From the NCBI RefSeq assembly GCF_002960625.1, contig NZ_POJH01000010.1, positions 25,032 to 89,031 on the forward strand: 64,000 bases of DNA. Reading direction: 5' to 3'. A program made the position numbers and the translations under genes. The notes beneath the pieces were generated by a model. That model worked only from the letters and a program-made list of their open reading frames with translations. It did not search any database and had not been told where the DNA came from. Source of the stretch: Streptococcus suis (lineage in GTDB: Bacteria > Bacillota > Bacilli > Lactobacillales > Streptococcaceae). Of this stretch, positions 11,602 through 20,283 are shown one piece after another (positions within the stretch are counted from its first letter, which is position 1; each line of letters begins with the position of its first letter).

Positions 11602-12276
11602 ATGACTGAATTAAAAACCATTCTCACCCAACTTGAAGCAGCCAGCCATGCTGGCACCCTCAAGCGTTATGAAAAAATTGGCGAAACCAAGCCCTATTAC
11701 GGCGTTCCAATGGGAGCAATTTCTGGTATCGCCAAGGCCTATAAAAATCGACTGGACTTGTTTGCCCCACTCTGGCAAACAGGTATTTTAGAAGCTCAAT
11801 ACCTAGCTATTCAACTGGCTAAGACTAAGCCAGACCAGCTTCCCCAAGCTGACCTAGAAAACTGCCTCAATGAAGAGGTTTCTGTCAATGTCTTAGACAA
11901 GCTGGCTTCTATCATTCTCAGCAAACGCAAGGATAGCAAAGACTGGGAAGAATACTTACTCATCAAAGACCAAGCTATTTTTCAGCGACTTGGCTGGTTC
12001 CTCCGCGCCAAATACTTTGCGGGTAAAACGGCTTCAAATCAAGAAATTGAAGAAACTCTAGAACATATTCGCCTGCATTTACAAACCGTAGACCCACAGG
12101 TTCAATGGACCATGAACCAATGCTTGGTGGAGATTGCCGTTGCCTATCCTGACTATCTGGAGCAAGGTCTTGCAATCGGTCAGGAATTGGCAGTCTATGC
12201 GGATATGAAGGTGCCAAAAGGCTGTACTTCTGCCTATGCTCCCGACTGGATTGAGGCATTATTGAGGAGGAAATGA
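11602..12276 (+). CDS. DNA alkylation repair protein, AlkD-like
   Basis: A 224-residue, mainly helical protein resembling the HEAT-like-repeat DNA glycosylase family (AlkC/AlkD), which removes N3- and N7-alkylated purines. Support is the family-like N-terminal KRYEKIGETKPYYGVPMGAISGIAK, the central SIILSKRKDSKDWEEYLLIKDQAIFQRLGWFLRAKYF and the C-terminal KGCTSAYAPDWIEALL. No signal or membrane segment. It lies just after the zwf terminator and its stop is one base before the next ATG, so it is cotranscribed with the acetyltransferase. Enzyme activity is inferred from family only. Confidence 0.78.
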   Translation: MTELKTILTQLEAASHAGTLKRYEKIGETKPYYGVPMGAISGIAKAYKNRLDLFAPLWQTGILEAQYLAIQLAKTKPDQLPQADLENCLNEEVSVNVLDKLASIILSKRKDSKDWEEYLLIKDQAIFQRLGWFLRAKYFAGKTASNQEIEETLEHIRLHLQTVDPQVQWTMNQCLVEIAVAYPDYLEQGLAIGQELAVYADMKVPKGCTSAYAPDWIEALLRRK

Positions 12277-12277
12277 G

Positions 12278-12835
12278 ATGCAACATAAAGGAACTCAGGT
12301 ATTAGAAACAGAACGTCTGATTTTACGCCCTTTTCAAGCAACAGATGTTGAGTCCGTTTTCCAAAACTGGACTTCAGATGAAAAGGTCACCACTTATCTG
12401 ACCTGGCCAACTCATCAGACACTCCAAGATACGGCAGACTATGTCCAGTTCTGTCTTCAATCCTATTCACAAGAAAAAGCATACAGGTGGGCTATTGAAC
12501 TCAAAGAAAGTCAGCAACCCATTGGTGATATTTCCGTCGTCAATATGGATGAACGAGTACAGGCTGCTGAATTGGGCTGGGTGTTGGGCAGTCAATGGTG
12601 GGGACAGAACTATATGCCCGAAGCCCTTGAAGCAGTCACTCACTTTCTGCTGGAAGAAGTTGGTTGTTTACGGATTACGGCTGTCCACGATAGTGAAAAT
12701 CGCCCTTCTGGTCGTGTCATGGAAAAAGTCGGCATGACCTATGAAGGTACCCTTCGACAAGCTGCTCGAAATAATCGTGGTATTGTGGACATCGCCATTT
12801 ATTCACTACTGCATACAGATAGAAAAAGTCGCTAG
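12278..12835 (+). CDS. GNAT acetyltransferase, RimJ/RimL type
   Basis: 185-residue N-acetyltransferase of the type that acetylates protein N-termini or small amines with acetyl-CoA. It starts with TERLILRPFQATDVESVFQNW and has the acetyl-CoA segment AAELGWVLGSQWWGQNYMPEALEAV and the C-terminal ENRPSGRVMEKVGMTYEG (NxxSxRVxEKxGF type). GAGGAGG at 12264-12270 serves it, inside the end of the upstream gene. The operon ends at the bidirectional hairpin after 12823. Substrate is unknown. Confidence 0.88.
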   Translation: MQHKGTQVLETERLILRPFQATDVESVFQNWTSDEKVTTYLTWPTHQTLQDTADYVQFCLQSYSQEKAYRWAIELKESQQPIGDISVVNMDERVQAAELGWVLGSQWWGQNYMPEALEAVTHFLLEEVGCLRITAVHDSENRPSGRVMEKVGMTYEGTLRQAARNNRGIVDIAIYSLLHTDRKSR

Positions 12836-12857
12836 TTCATTGAACTAACGACTTTTT
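12823..12857. terminator. Bidirectional terminator between GNAT gene and ftsY
   Basis: Long inverted repeat AAAAAGTCG(c)TAGTTCA / TGAACTA(a)CGACTTTTT with one mismatch and T runs on both ends, between two convergent genes; it also overlaps the end of the acetyltransferase ORF. Confidence 0.88.
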
Positions 12858-12859
12858 TT

Positions 12860-14125
12860 CTATAGCAATCCTTCCAAGAGCCCACGCATGAACTCTTCAG
12901 ACTTGAATTCTCCGATGTCATCGATTTTCTCACCAAAACCAATTAGTTTAACTGGAATATCTAGTTCCTGACGAATAGCAAGAACGACGCCACCCTTGGC
13001 TGTACCGTCTAGCTTGGTCAAAACAAGACCTGTCAATGGAGTAATTTTTGCAAATTCCTTGGCTTGACTAAGGGCGTTTTGTCCTGTCGAGGCATCTAGT
13101 GCTAAGAGGGTTTCATGCGGTGCATCAGGAAGTGTTCGTTTAATGATACGGCCAATTTTTTCCAGCTCTGCCATAAGGTTATCTTTATTCTGCAAACGAC
13201 CTGCTGTGTCAATCATGAGAATGTCCACGCCTTCTGCCACGGCACGTTTGACCCCGTCAAAGACCACACTGGCTGGGTCTGACTTTTCAGGACCAGTCAC
13301 TACTGGCACATCGACACGGCGACCCCACTCGACCAGCTGGGCTACCGCACCCGCACGGAAGGTGTCCGCTGCGACCAACATGACCTTTTTGCCAGCCTGC
13401 TTGTACTTGTAGGCCAACTTACCGATAGAGGTCGTCTTCCCAACACCGTTGACACCCACAAAGAGCATGACGGTCAAATCCTCTTGAAAATTGATTTGCT
13501 CGCTGAAATGGCCATCTTTTTCGTAAATATCCACCAATTTTTCGATGATAACCCGACGGAGTTCATCTGTCTTCTTGGCATTTTGTAGCTTGGCTTCATA
13601 GCGGAGCTCCTCTGTCAGCGTAGAGGCAACCTGCACACCTACGTCTGACAAAATCAGCATTTCTTCCAACTCTTCGAAAAATTCTTCATCAACCGAACGG
13701 AAATTGGCAAAGAATTCATTGAGCCTTGCCCCAAAGCCTGTACGCGTCTTTTTCAAGGTCCGCTGGTACTTATCCTGCTCGCTCTCCTGCTCTACTTGTA
13801 CAACTTCCTCAACAGGCTCTTCCTTGACCTTGGTTTGAATAGCAGGGTCAAAGCCTTGTTCCTGCGCTTCCTTCACTCGAGCCGCAGCAGCTTCCTTGGC
13901 TGCATAATACTGAGCCATCATGTCTAGCGTCCGTTGTTTTTGAGCTTCTTGCTCGGCCGTCAAGTCAGTAGGTGCTGGACTGTCCTGTTCGTGACTAATT
14001 GGTTCTGTGTCAGATATTTCAGCGCCCTCGCCAGTAACCAACTGTTCTACTTCAATTTCCTCAACAACTTCTTCTCTAGGCTCTTCTTGAGCCTTTTGTC
14101 CAAACAATCGATCGAATAATCCCAT
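12860..14125 (-). CDS. ftsY: Signal recognition particle receptor FtsY
   Basis: SRP receptor GTPase that delivers ribosome-nascent chain complexes to the membrane translocon. 421 residues. Residues 1 to about 130 form the acidic, low-complexity A domain (many E, Q and V) starting with the membrane-targeting MGLFDRLFG; the NG domain follows with GVNGVGKTTSIGKL (224-237), DTFRAGA (about 257), DTAGRLQNK and TKLDGTAKGG. It starts one base after the stop of the upstream phosphatase gene, with GAGGG upstream, so coupling is likely. Confidence 0.97.
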   Translation of the reverse strand: MGLFDRLFGQKAQEEPREEVVEEIEVEQLVTGEGAEISDTEPISHEQDSPAPTDLTAEQEAQKQRTLDMMAQYYAAKEAAAARVKEAQEQGFDPAIQTKVKEEPVEEVVQVEQESEQDKYQRTLKKTRTGFGARLNEFFANFRSVDEEFFEELEEMLILSDVGVQVASTLTEELRYEAKLQNAKKTDELRRVIIEKLVDIYEKDGHFSEQINFQEDLTVMLFVGVNGVGKTTSIGKLAYKYKQAGKKVMLVAADTFRAGAVAQLVEWGRRVDVPVVTGPEKSDPASVVFDGVKRAVAEGVDILMIDTAGRLQNKDNLMAELEKIGRIIKRTLPDAPHETLLALDASTGQNALSQAKEFAKITPLTGLVLTKLDGTAKGGVVLAIRQELDIPVKLIGFGEKIDDIGEFKSEEFMRGLLEGLL

Positions 14126-14126
14126 A

Positions 14127-14939
14127 CTAGCCCTCGTTCAATACATAGTGTTCAACTGCCCAGGCAATGCCATCTTCATCATTGGTCTTAGGCAAGACTA
14201 CCTTGGCGGCAGCTTTTATCTCATCTGTGGCATTAGCCATAGCAACACCCAGGCCAGCCCATTCAATCATAGAAAGGTCATTGCCTTCATCGCCACAGGC
14301 CATGACTTCTGACTGGTCAATTCCTAGATGTCCAATCAACTTGGCCAAACCATTTGCCTTGTGGACACCCTTAGGGCTCCACTCTAGCAAGATATCACGC
14401 GATTTGAAAATCTCAAAACGCTCGTGCAGTTCCGCAGGAATTTTTGGAATTTGTGCATCCAGAAAAGCCGCATCTACTGCTGATACTGCCTTATTATACA
14501 CAAAGTCTTCCGGCAATTCTTCATCTGTCACCTTAATTCTATTCAAAAGCGGGTTGGCAGTTAAATAGAGGGACTCATGGGTAGCTGGTAGCGAATAGAC
14601 ATCCCCACCATAGACTGCATCAAGTGGCAAATCTAGCTCATTGGTCACCTGACGAATGGCACGAACCTCCTCGACAGTAAAGCCAACCTTATCCAAAATC
14701 CGACCTGTATTTTCCTGAACCAGACCACCATTAAAGGTAATGGAGTACTGCCCCTCACCAAGCAAATCCAATTCCTCTAAGAAGGTTCCGATAGCTTGCA
14801 AGGGACGGCCTGTCGTCAGAACTACATAAACTCCACGCTCACGCGCTGCCTGCAAGGCTTTCTTATTTGCCTCTGAAATCCGTTTATCTGATGTCAGCAG
14901 CGTTCCGTCCAAATCTAGTGCAATCAACTTAATTGCCAT
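14127..14939 (-). CDS. Cof-type HAD-IIB phosphatase (first of two)
   Basis: Haloacid dehalogenase superfamily phosphatase of the Cof subfamily, generally acting on phosphorylated sugars or cofactors. 270 residues with motif I ALDLDGTLLTSD (7-18), motif II VVLTTGRP, a C2 cap domain in the middle and motifs III/IV VMACGDEGNDLSMIEWAG. It overlaps the preceding phosphatase gene by 11 bases and is followed two bases later by ftsY, so the three probably form one operon. Substrate is unknown; pairing with ftsY is common in streptococci. Confidence 0.9.
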   Translation of the reverse strand: MAIKLIALDLDGTLLTSDKRISEANKKALQAARERGVYVVLTTGRPLQAIGTFLEELDLLGEGQYSITFNGGLVQENTGRILDKVGFTVEEVRAIRQVTNELDLPLDAVYGGDVYSLPATHESLYLTANPLLNRIKVTDEELPEDFVYNKAVSAVDAAFLDAQIPKIPAELHERFEIFKSRDILLEWSPKGVHKANGLAKLIGHLGIDQSEVMACGDEGNDLSMIEWAGLGVAMANATDEIKAAAKVVLPKTNDEDGIAWAVEHYVLNEG

Positions 14940-15741
14940 TTACTAATTCCTCCATGTAGGCCAATACGGCCTCTTCGTTACAATGTCCAATCACCAAATC
15001 CGCTTGCGACTTGACCTCATCAATCGCATTTGCCGTTGCAACAGAAAATGCTGCCAGTTTCATCATTTCAAGATCGTTTTGGTTGTCCCCAAAGGCAATC
15101 AAATCCTTTCCAGACAAGCCAAGGTGCTTACATAAATGAGAAAGACCAATTCCCTTATGCACACCTGACAAGATAATATCAATCGATGTAAAACCAGTAG
15201 TCACTGCCGTCAGTTGTTGAAAATGGTGGTTTATCCAGTCCTGTGCTTCAGCACGAATTGCCTCATCAATATAAAGATTTAATTTAATGATGTCCTCAGA
15301 AATATCCTCAAAGCTTGGAAGCAAGACAATGTCTTGGTAATAGTCAGATAGGACTTGATATAGCTCATCTTCCACCGTATCCAGCATATAGCAGGCCTTC
15401 AAACCAGATAGGGTAATATGTTGGGATTGAACATAGCCACTCTTAACCAGTTCATCCACTAAAGATAAATAGGTTTTTGGCTGAATGGGGTCATCCATAT
15501 AAATCATTTGATTTCTATAAAGAACGACCGCCCCATTTTCTGCAACCAGGGCAATATCATCTAAGAAATCCTCGAACAAAAGCTTTAAACCGGGCAGAGA
15601 GCGACCGCTTGCCGCTACAAACAGATAGCCTTTGGCTTTAAATTGCTCAAGTAAGCGGCGGAAACGCTCCTTGTCAAAATGATGGTCCTCTCGTAGAAAG
15701 GTTCCATCCATGTCCGTAGCAATTATTTTATGATACATCAT
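14929..15741 (-). CDS. Cof-type HAD-IIB phosphatase (second of two)
   Basis: Second Cof-like HAD phosphatase, starting MMYHKIIATDMDGTFLRED. An in-frame upstream ATG at 15765 exists, but GAGGGG lies 7 bases before 15741, so the shorter form (270 residues) is preferred; 15738 is equally possible. Motif I DMDGTFL, motif II FVAASGRSLPG, cap domain, and motif IV LIAFGDNQNDLEMMKLA are intact. The 11-base overlap with the next phosphatase shows an operon. The two proteins are diverged paralogues rather than a recent duplication. Confidence 0.88.
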   Translation of the reverse strand: MMYHKIIATDMDGTFLREDHHFDKERFRRLLEQFKAKGYLFVAASGRSLPGLKLLFEDFLDDIALVAENGAVVLYRNQMIYMDDPIQPKTYLSLVDELVKSGYVQSQHITLSGLKACYMLDTVEDELYQVLSDYYQDIVLLPSFEDISEDIIKLNLYIDEAIRAEAQDWINHHFQQLTAVTTGFTSIDIILSGVHKGIGLSHLCKHLGLSGKDLIAFGDNQNDLEMMKLAAFSVATANAIDEVKSQADLVIGHCNEEAVLAYMEELVNGN

Positions 15742-15837
15742 ACCACTTCCCCTCATTTCTTCCATTATACCATAGTTCCATCTAATTTCGAACCTTTCCT
15801 ACAAAGTTCCTTTGCTTCACCAATCATTTTCTGCAAA

Positions 15838-15862
15838 TGAAAAACCAGTGCTGTTTCACTGG
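15838..15862 (-). terminator. Terminator of the VOC protein gene
   Basis: CCAGTG / CACTGG stem (15845-15850, 15857-15862) with a 6-base loop followed on the minus strand by TTTTT. Confidence 0.82.
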
Positions 15863-15875
15863 CTTCTGTTATGAA

Positions 15876-16241
15876 TTAACCCTTGACCGCAAAGTAATGA
15901 CCGCTTGGGCTTGCAAAGTTAAAGTTAGGGAATGGTTCTGCATTGACAGGACTGCAAGTATCCGTCAAACCTGCAATACGTGCTTGAAGCCCATCAATGT
16001 CATCCGTTTCAAACAGGATACTTGGCTTCATATCAATCACTTCTGGTGATACCTGACGAATGAACTCATTTGCATAAACTGTTATGGTCGTCGTTGCCTC
16101 TGGATGCGGCTTCATGTCAAATGTTTCATACCCCATCATCTCAGCTTCATTGAAAATGGTAAAACCAGCAGCTGTCCAGAACTCCTTCTCAGCACCAACA
16201 TCATCCACATAAAACATCAAGCCAAATTCTTTAGTAAACAT
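15876..16241 (-). CDS. VOC (glyoxalase/bleomycin resistance-like) family protein
   Basis: Small vicinal-oxygen-chelate fold protein, 121 residues. It opens FGLMFYVDDVGAEKEFWTAAGF, contains ILFETDDIDGLQARI in the middle and ends NFNFASPSGHYFAVKG, the usual two beta-alpha-beta-beta-beta units. The VOC family includes glyoxalases, dioxygenases and drug-binding proteins; nothing here selects one. Two adjacent ATGs occur (16244, 16241); GGAG is 2 bases from the first and 5 from the second, so the second is used. Downstream is a terminator, so it probably ends its own short transcript. Confidence 0.82.
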   Translation of the reverse strand: MFTKEFGLMFYVDDVGAEKEFWTAAGFTIFNEAEMMGYETFDMKPHPEATTTITVYANEFIRQVSPEVIDMKPSILFETDDIDGLQARIAGLTDTCSPVNAEPFPNFNFASPSGHYFAVKG

Positions 16242-16275
16242 CATTTCTCCTTCAATTTAGCAGGCAACCTTTGCC

Positions 16276-16569
16276 TTACTTACTTTGTTCTACCTTAGCA
16301 GCATTCTCTATGCTCGGTAGAACAGGTATTTCTGATAATTCCTTTTTCAAACTTTTGATTTCGCTCTTCAAAGATAAGTGCTTGGTCAGGCCAAGTAGGT
16401 ACTGAATTGCCATACCCAGCAAGAGTGAGCCAATCATGACCAAAATCAAGGGCATTCTAAATTGTCCCAATAGATAATTGACAACAACCTCTTGACGATT
16501 GGCCAAAGAAAGAACCACCGTCAAAATAATGACAATCACTAACCCAATAAGCAATAATTTTCTTTTCAT
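16276..16569 (-). CDS. LapA-domain (DUF1049) membrane protein
   Basis: 97-residue protein with two hydrophobic segments (about 4-24 and 40-62) separated by RQEVVVNYLLGQFRMPLILVMIGSLLLGMA, the LapA/DUF1049 pattern, and a C-terminal charged coiled-coil-like tail (LKSEIKSLKKELSEIP). Members are linked to envelope or lipopolysaccharide assembly in Gram-negatives; in streptococci the role is unknown. AGGAG precedes the ATG. An extended -10 (TGCTAGACT on the minus strand, near 16597-16605) lies upstream. Confidence 0.8.
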   Translation of the reverse strand: MKRKLLLIGLVIVIILTVVLSLANRQEVVVNYLLGQFRMPLILVMIGSLLLGMAIQYLLGLTKHLSLKSEIKSLKKELSEIPVLPSIENAAKVEQSK

Positions 16570-16684
16570 TCCAACTCCTTCTCTTTCTATGACAGTCTAG
16601 CATAAGAAGGCAAACATAGCAAGGGAGAGGGCTTATTTAAAAATACCACTCTGGACAAATTGATTGCCGGCGTTTCTCATCGCT

Positions 16685-16844
16685 AACCTAAAAAGGTCCA
16701 AAAAATGAATAAAAGGAAAGACCGTCTGCCGACGGTCCCTATTTCCGACCTAAAACAACCCGTCAGGGTTGGGGACAAAGAAAAAGCCTCGAAAGACTTT
16801 TTCTTTTCCTATTTCCAACCTAAAAAGGTCCCCCGGACCTTTTT
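16685..16844. repeat. Hairpin-box-hairpin repeat array downstream of livF
   Basis: Between livF and the LapA-like gene lie at least four hairpins: GACCGTC/GACGGTC (16720-16737), AACCC/GGGTT (16757-16770), GAAAAAG/CTTTTTC (about 16780-16803) and AAAAAGGTCC/GGACCTTTTT (16822-16844). The box CTATTTCCRACCTAAAA occurs at 16739-16755 and 16809-16825, each time between two hairpins, and AACCTAAAAAGGTCC at 16685-16699 and 16817-16831. A similar array lies at 54529-54787. The rest of the 270-base gap shows no ORF. Confidence 0.75.
16822..16844 (-). terminator. livF terminator
   Basis: Ten-base-pair stem AAAAAGGTCC / GGACCTTTTT with a CCC loop. Its outer arm runs into the livF stop codon (16843-16845), and further hairpins follow downstream. 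Confidence 0.75.
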
Positions 16845-17553
16845 AGCCACCCAGATATGCTTTTTTAACTTCTTCTGAGGCGAGGAGTTCTTTTCCTGTT
16901 CCTGAGAGGACGACTTTTCCTGTTTCTAGGACGTAGCCGCGGTCTGCGATGGCAAGGGCTTTGTTGGCGTTTTGTTCAATCAAGAGAACGGTTGTTCCTT
17001 GTTTTTGGATATCTTGGATGATATCAAAAATTTCTTGAATGAAGATTGGCGCCAAGCCCATTGATGGCTCATCTAGGAGCAAGAGTTTTGGTTGGCTCAT
17101 CAATGCACGTCCCATGGCAAGCATCTGCTGCTCACCACCTGAAAGTGTGGCAGCATCTTGGTTCTTCCGCTCTTCTAAACGCGGAAAACGCGCAAAGATT
17201 TTTTTCAAGTTAGCTTGGTTTTCTTCACGGTTATTGCGAAGGAAGGCACCCATTTCCAAGTTTTCCATAACAGTCAAGCCTGCGAAAACATGACGACCTT
17301 CTGGAACTTGTGACAAGCCATCCGCTACGATTTTACGGGCAGGAACTTTTTGAATTTCATTTCCAAGGAAAGAAATCGTTCCAGCTGATGGACGGACAAG
17401 TCCCGAAATGGTACGAAGGATAGAGGTTTTACCAGCACCATTGGCACCAATTAAGGTTACAACTTCTCCCTCGTTGACCTCGAAACTGACATCTTTTACA
17501 GCCTCGATAACGCCATAGTTGACGGAAAGATTTTTAACTTCTAACATTGCCAT
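16843..17553 (-). CDS. livF: Branched-chain amino acid ABC transporter ATPase LivF
   Basis: Second ATPase of the LivJHMGF uptake system for leucine, isoleucine and valine. 236 residues with Walker A GANGAGKT (about 36-43), the ABC signature LSGGEQQMLAMGRAL and Walker B LLLLDEPSMGLAP. Its start overlaps the livG stop by one base. It is the last gene of the operon and its stop lies within a hairpin terminator. Compared with LivG it lacks the long insertion before the signature, which separates the two ATPases. Confidence 0.96.
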   Translation of the reverse strand: MAMLEVKNLSVNYGVIEAVKDVSFEVNEGEVVTLIGANGAGKTSILRTISGLVRPSAGTISFLGNEIQKVPARKIVADGLSQVPEGRHVFAGLTVMENLEMGAFLRNNREENQANLKKIFARFPRLEERKNQDAATLSGGEQQMLAMGRALMSQPKLLLLDEPSMGLAPIFIQEIFDIIQDIQKQGTTVLLIEQNANKALAIADRGYVLETGKVVLSGTGKELLASEEVKKAYLGG

Positions 17554-18317
17554 TATGCTTCACCTCCAAGGTAGGCTTCAATTACACGCTTGTTATTGCG
17601 AATTTCTTCAGGAGTACCGTGGGCAATCAGACGACCGTATTCCAATACATAGATACGCTCCGTCACTTCCATAACCAAGCTCATATCGTGTTCAATCAAG
17701 ATAATGGTGATACCAAATTCTTCCTTAATTTTACGGATGAGTTGGGTCAATTCTGCCGTTTCTTGCGGGTTCATACCAGCCGCTGGCTCATCCAAGAAAA
17801 GAATTTTCGGATCGGTCGCAAGGGCGCGAACGATTTCCAAACGACGTTGTTGACCGTAAGGAAGGTTCTTGGCCAGCGTATCCGCATCGCCATCCAAATC
17901 GAAAATTTTCAAGAGGTCAATCGCCTTGTTTTTCAACTCTTCTTCATTTTTGTAGAAGGCAGGCAAACGAAGAAAACTTGCCAAGACTTCTGCTTTACCA
18001 TGATTACCAAGACCAATCAAGACATTTTCCAAAACTGTCATGTTTTTAAACAAACGGATGTTTTGGAAGGTACGACCAAGTCCAAGAGATGCTATTTTAG
18101 AAGGAGCCTTACCATTCAAAATAGTACCAGCAAGGGAGATTGTTCCCTCACTTGGCTCATAAACACCTGTCAAAAGGTTGAAAAGGGTTGTCTTACCAGC
18201 ACCGTTAGGACCGATAAGACCGACCAATTCACCCTCATGAAGTTCCATGGTCACATCACCAACGGCAGTCAAACCACCGAAGTTTTTGGTTAAATTTTTT
18301 ACTTCTAGCAATGCCAT
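17553..18317 (-). CDS. livG: Branched-chain amino acid ABC transporter ATPase LivG
   Basis: ATPase subunit pairing with LivF under the LivH/LivM permease. 254 residues with Walker A GPNGAGKTTLFNLLTG (about 36-51), the LivG-type insertion with LGRTFQNIRLFKNMTVLENVLIG, the unusual signature LPYGQQRRLEIVRALA and Walker B ILFLDEPAAGMNPQE. It overlaps livM and livF by one base on each side, the mark of tight translational coupling. Confidence 0.96.
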   Translation of the reverse strand: MALLEVKNLTKNFGGLTAVGDVTMELHEGELVGLIGPNGAGKTTLFNLLTGVYEPSEGTISLAGTILNGKAPSKIASLGLGRTFQNIRLFKNMTVLENVLIGLGNHGKAEVLASFLRLPAFYKNEEELKNKAIDLLKIFDLDGDADTLAKNLPYGQQRRLEIVRALATDPKILFLDEPAAGMNPQETAELTQLIRKIKEEFGITIILIEHDMSLVMEVTERIYVLEYGRLIAHGTPEEIRNNKRVIEAYLGGEA

Positions 18318-19264
18318 TACTTAACCTCCTTCTTCTTGAGCAGAGCTGCCACGCTAAATTCCTTAGTTCCCAACAAACCACCTGGACGGAAAATCATCAA
18401 GAGGATAAGGGCCAATGAGTAGATAATCATGGCAATGTCTGAGTAGCTCTTGAGAAATACGTTCAAGATACCAAGTACAATCGCTGCTACAAAGGTACCT
18501 GTGATAGAGCCCAAACCACCCAATACGATGATGATCAAAACGTTAACAGATGTCATGAAAGCGAAGTCTTTAGGAACGATGGTACCTACATAACCTGCAT
18601 GAAGACCACCTGCAATAGCCGCTGTCATAGCACCGAATACAAAGGCAGATACCTTGACAAAGGTAGGATTAACACCAACTGATTCTGCCGCGATTTCGTC
18701 TTCACGAACAGAAATAGTTGCACGTCCCATAGGACTACGCAAGAAGTTTACCGTTACAAGAGTTGTGATAATCACAAAAATGTAAACCAAAGGCCAGCTA
18801 GTAAAGAGAGGAATAGACATGATACCAGCCGCACCGTTTGTTACAGTACCACCATTGATAATCAAAATACGGATAATCTCAGCAACACCAAGGGTCGCAA
18901 TGGCAAGGTAGTCACCTTTCAAACGAAGGGTTGGCAGACCAACCAAGAGGGCAACAGCGCCCGCAAGCAACATACCAACAAGCAAGGCGATGGCGAAGCC
19001 ACCATAAGTTGGCATCATCTTACCAAGAATACCCACTGCGTAAGCACCAATGGCCATGAAACCAGCATGACCTAGAGAAAACTGACCTGAGAAACCAACA
19101 ATGAGGTTTAGACCCACAGCCAAGATAATTTGAATTCCGATTTGTTGTACAATCTGAATATAGTAGAAGTTAAGAATACCAGCTGCAACTAAGCCTTGAA
19201 TAAGACCAAAACCAGCCAATAAGATAGCCAACCAGATTGCATTCACTTTAAGATTTTGCTTCAT
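18317..19264 (-). CDS. livM: Branched-chain amino acid ABC transporter permease LivM
   Basis: Membrane-spanning permease subunit with about nine or ten hydrophobic segments over 315 residues. Family signatures are GFSGQFSLGHAGFMAIGAYAVG near residue 58 and the cytoplasmic loop SPMGRATISVREDEIAAESVGVN near 178, which contacts the ATPases. It ends VLGGLGSITGTFVAAIVLG before the last helices. It lies 2 bases after livH and overlaps livG by one base. Confidence 0.96.
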   Translation of the reverse strand: MKQNLKVNAIWLAILLAGFGLIQGLVAAGILNFYYIQIVQQIGIQIILAVGLNLIVGFSGQFSLGHAGFMAIGAYAVGILGKMMPTYGGFAIALLVGMLLAGAVALLVGLPTLRLKGDYLAIATLGVAEIIRILIINGGTVTNGAAGIMSIPLFTSWPLVYIFVIITTLVTVNFLRSPMGRATISVREDEIAAESVGVNPTFVKVSAFVFGAMTAAIAGGLHAGYVGTIVPKDFAFMTSVNVLIIIVLGGLGSITGTFVAAIVLGILNVFLKSYSDIAMIIYSLALILLMIFRPGGLLGTKEFSVAALLKKKEVK

Positions 19265-19266
19265 GG

Positions 19267-20154
19267 TTACACCTTCTCTTTCACGTTCTTACCAAGGATA
19301 CCACTTGGACGAACCAAGAGGATGACAATCAATACTGTATACACAATTGCATCGCGGAAGGTATCCAAACCAATCACATAGGTAAATGTTTCAATAATAC
19401 CGATAACGAAACCACCCAGAGCAGCACCAGGAATAATACCGATACCACCAAGTACCGCTGCTACGAAGGCCTTCAAACCAGGAGTCATACCCATCAAAGG
19501 CTCGATTTGGTTGTAGTAAAGACCAAGGAGAACACCTGCAGCACCAGCAAGTGCTGAACCCAGCGCAAATGTAAAGCTAATAGTACGGTTTACGTTAATC
19601 CCCATCAATTGCGCCGCATCGCTATCCACTGAAACAGCACGCATGGCTTTACCCATCTTGGTACGTTTTACAATCAATTGCAGAGCAACCATCAAGGTCA
19701 AGGCTACTCCTAGGATAATCAACTGGATATTGGTCACTGAAACTGGACCAAGATTGAAGGTCACGGCCTCCATAGCTTGTGGAAAGGCTTTTACATCAGC
19801 TGAAAATAATTTAATCATTCCATATTCTAAGAAGAAGGAAACACCGATGGCTGTAATCAAGGCCGCAATACGGGTTGAATTTCTCAATGGACGATAGGCC
19901 AAGAATTCAATGACCACACCAAGAGTAGCTGTTCCAACCATTGCCAAGACTAAGGCAACAAAGAAACGGAGGCTACCATCTGCAATAAAGGTTAAATTAT
20001 TCAATAGGAAGTAACCCATAAAGGCTCCCATCATGTAGAGGTCCCCGTGGGCAAAGTTAATCAGTCTGATAATTCCGTACACCATGGTATAACCAAGGGC
20101 CAAAAGGGCATATACAGAACCAAGAATCAAACCGTTGACAAGTTGTTGAAGCAT
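19267..20154 (-). CDS. livH: Branched-chain amino acid ABC transporter permease LivH
   Basis: Second permease subunit, 295 residues, strongly hydrophobic. Signatures are GLILGSVYALLALGYTMVYGIIRLINFAHGD at the N-terminus and the ATPase-contact loop RTKMGKAMRAVSVDSDAAQLMGINVN around residue 165. Together with LivM it forms the membrane channel. The gene has its own CodY-type promoter 50 bases upstream, separate from that of livJ, and the ribosome binding site is weak (GGTG). Confidence 0.96.
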   Translation of the reverse strand: MLQQLVNGLILGSVYALLALGYTMVYGIIRLINFAHGDLYMMGAFMGYFLLNNLTFIADGSLRFFVALVLAMVGTATLGVVIEFLAYRPLRNSTRIAALITAIGVSFFLEYGMIKLFSADVKAFPQAMEAVTFNLGPVSVTNIQLIILGVALTLMVALQLIVKRTKMGKAMRAVSVDSDAAQLMGINVNRTISFTFALGSALAGAAGVLLGLYYNQIEPLMGMTPGLKAFVAAVLGGIGIIPGAALGGFVIGIIETFTYVIGLDTFRDAIVYTVLIVILLVRPSGILGKNVKEKV

Positions 20155-20204
20155 AGGTTCACCAATCTTTCTAAATATTTTTCAAGCTCAATAAGCATTG
20201 TTAC

Positions 20205-20233
20205 ATTATACAAAATTTTCTGAAAATAGGCAA
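20205..20233 (-). promoter_or_regulatory. livH promoter with CodY box in the spacer
   Basis: Minus strand TTGCCT (20228-20233), 17-base spacer, TATAAT (20205-20210). AATTTTCTGAAAATA at 20214-20228 (plus-strand reading) matches the CodY consensus AATTTTCWGAAAATT at 14 of 15 positions and fills the spacer. Confidence 0.82.
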
Positions 20234-20283
20234 GTTTTATTATATTTTTTAATCTTTTAAAAATAGGCTAGTCAATTCAAGGG

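Noticed and set aside
17547..18293. 248-codon plus-strand ORF opposite livG
   Set aside because: Exact shadow of the conserved livG gene, with no ribosome binding site and no recognisable product.
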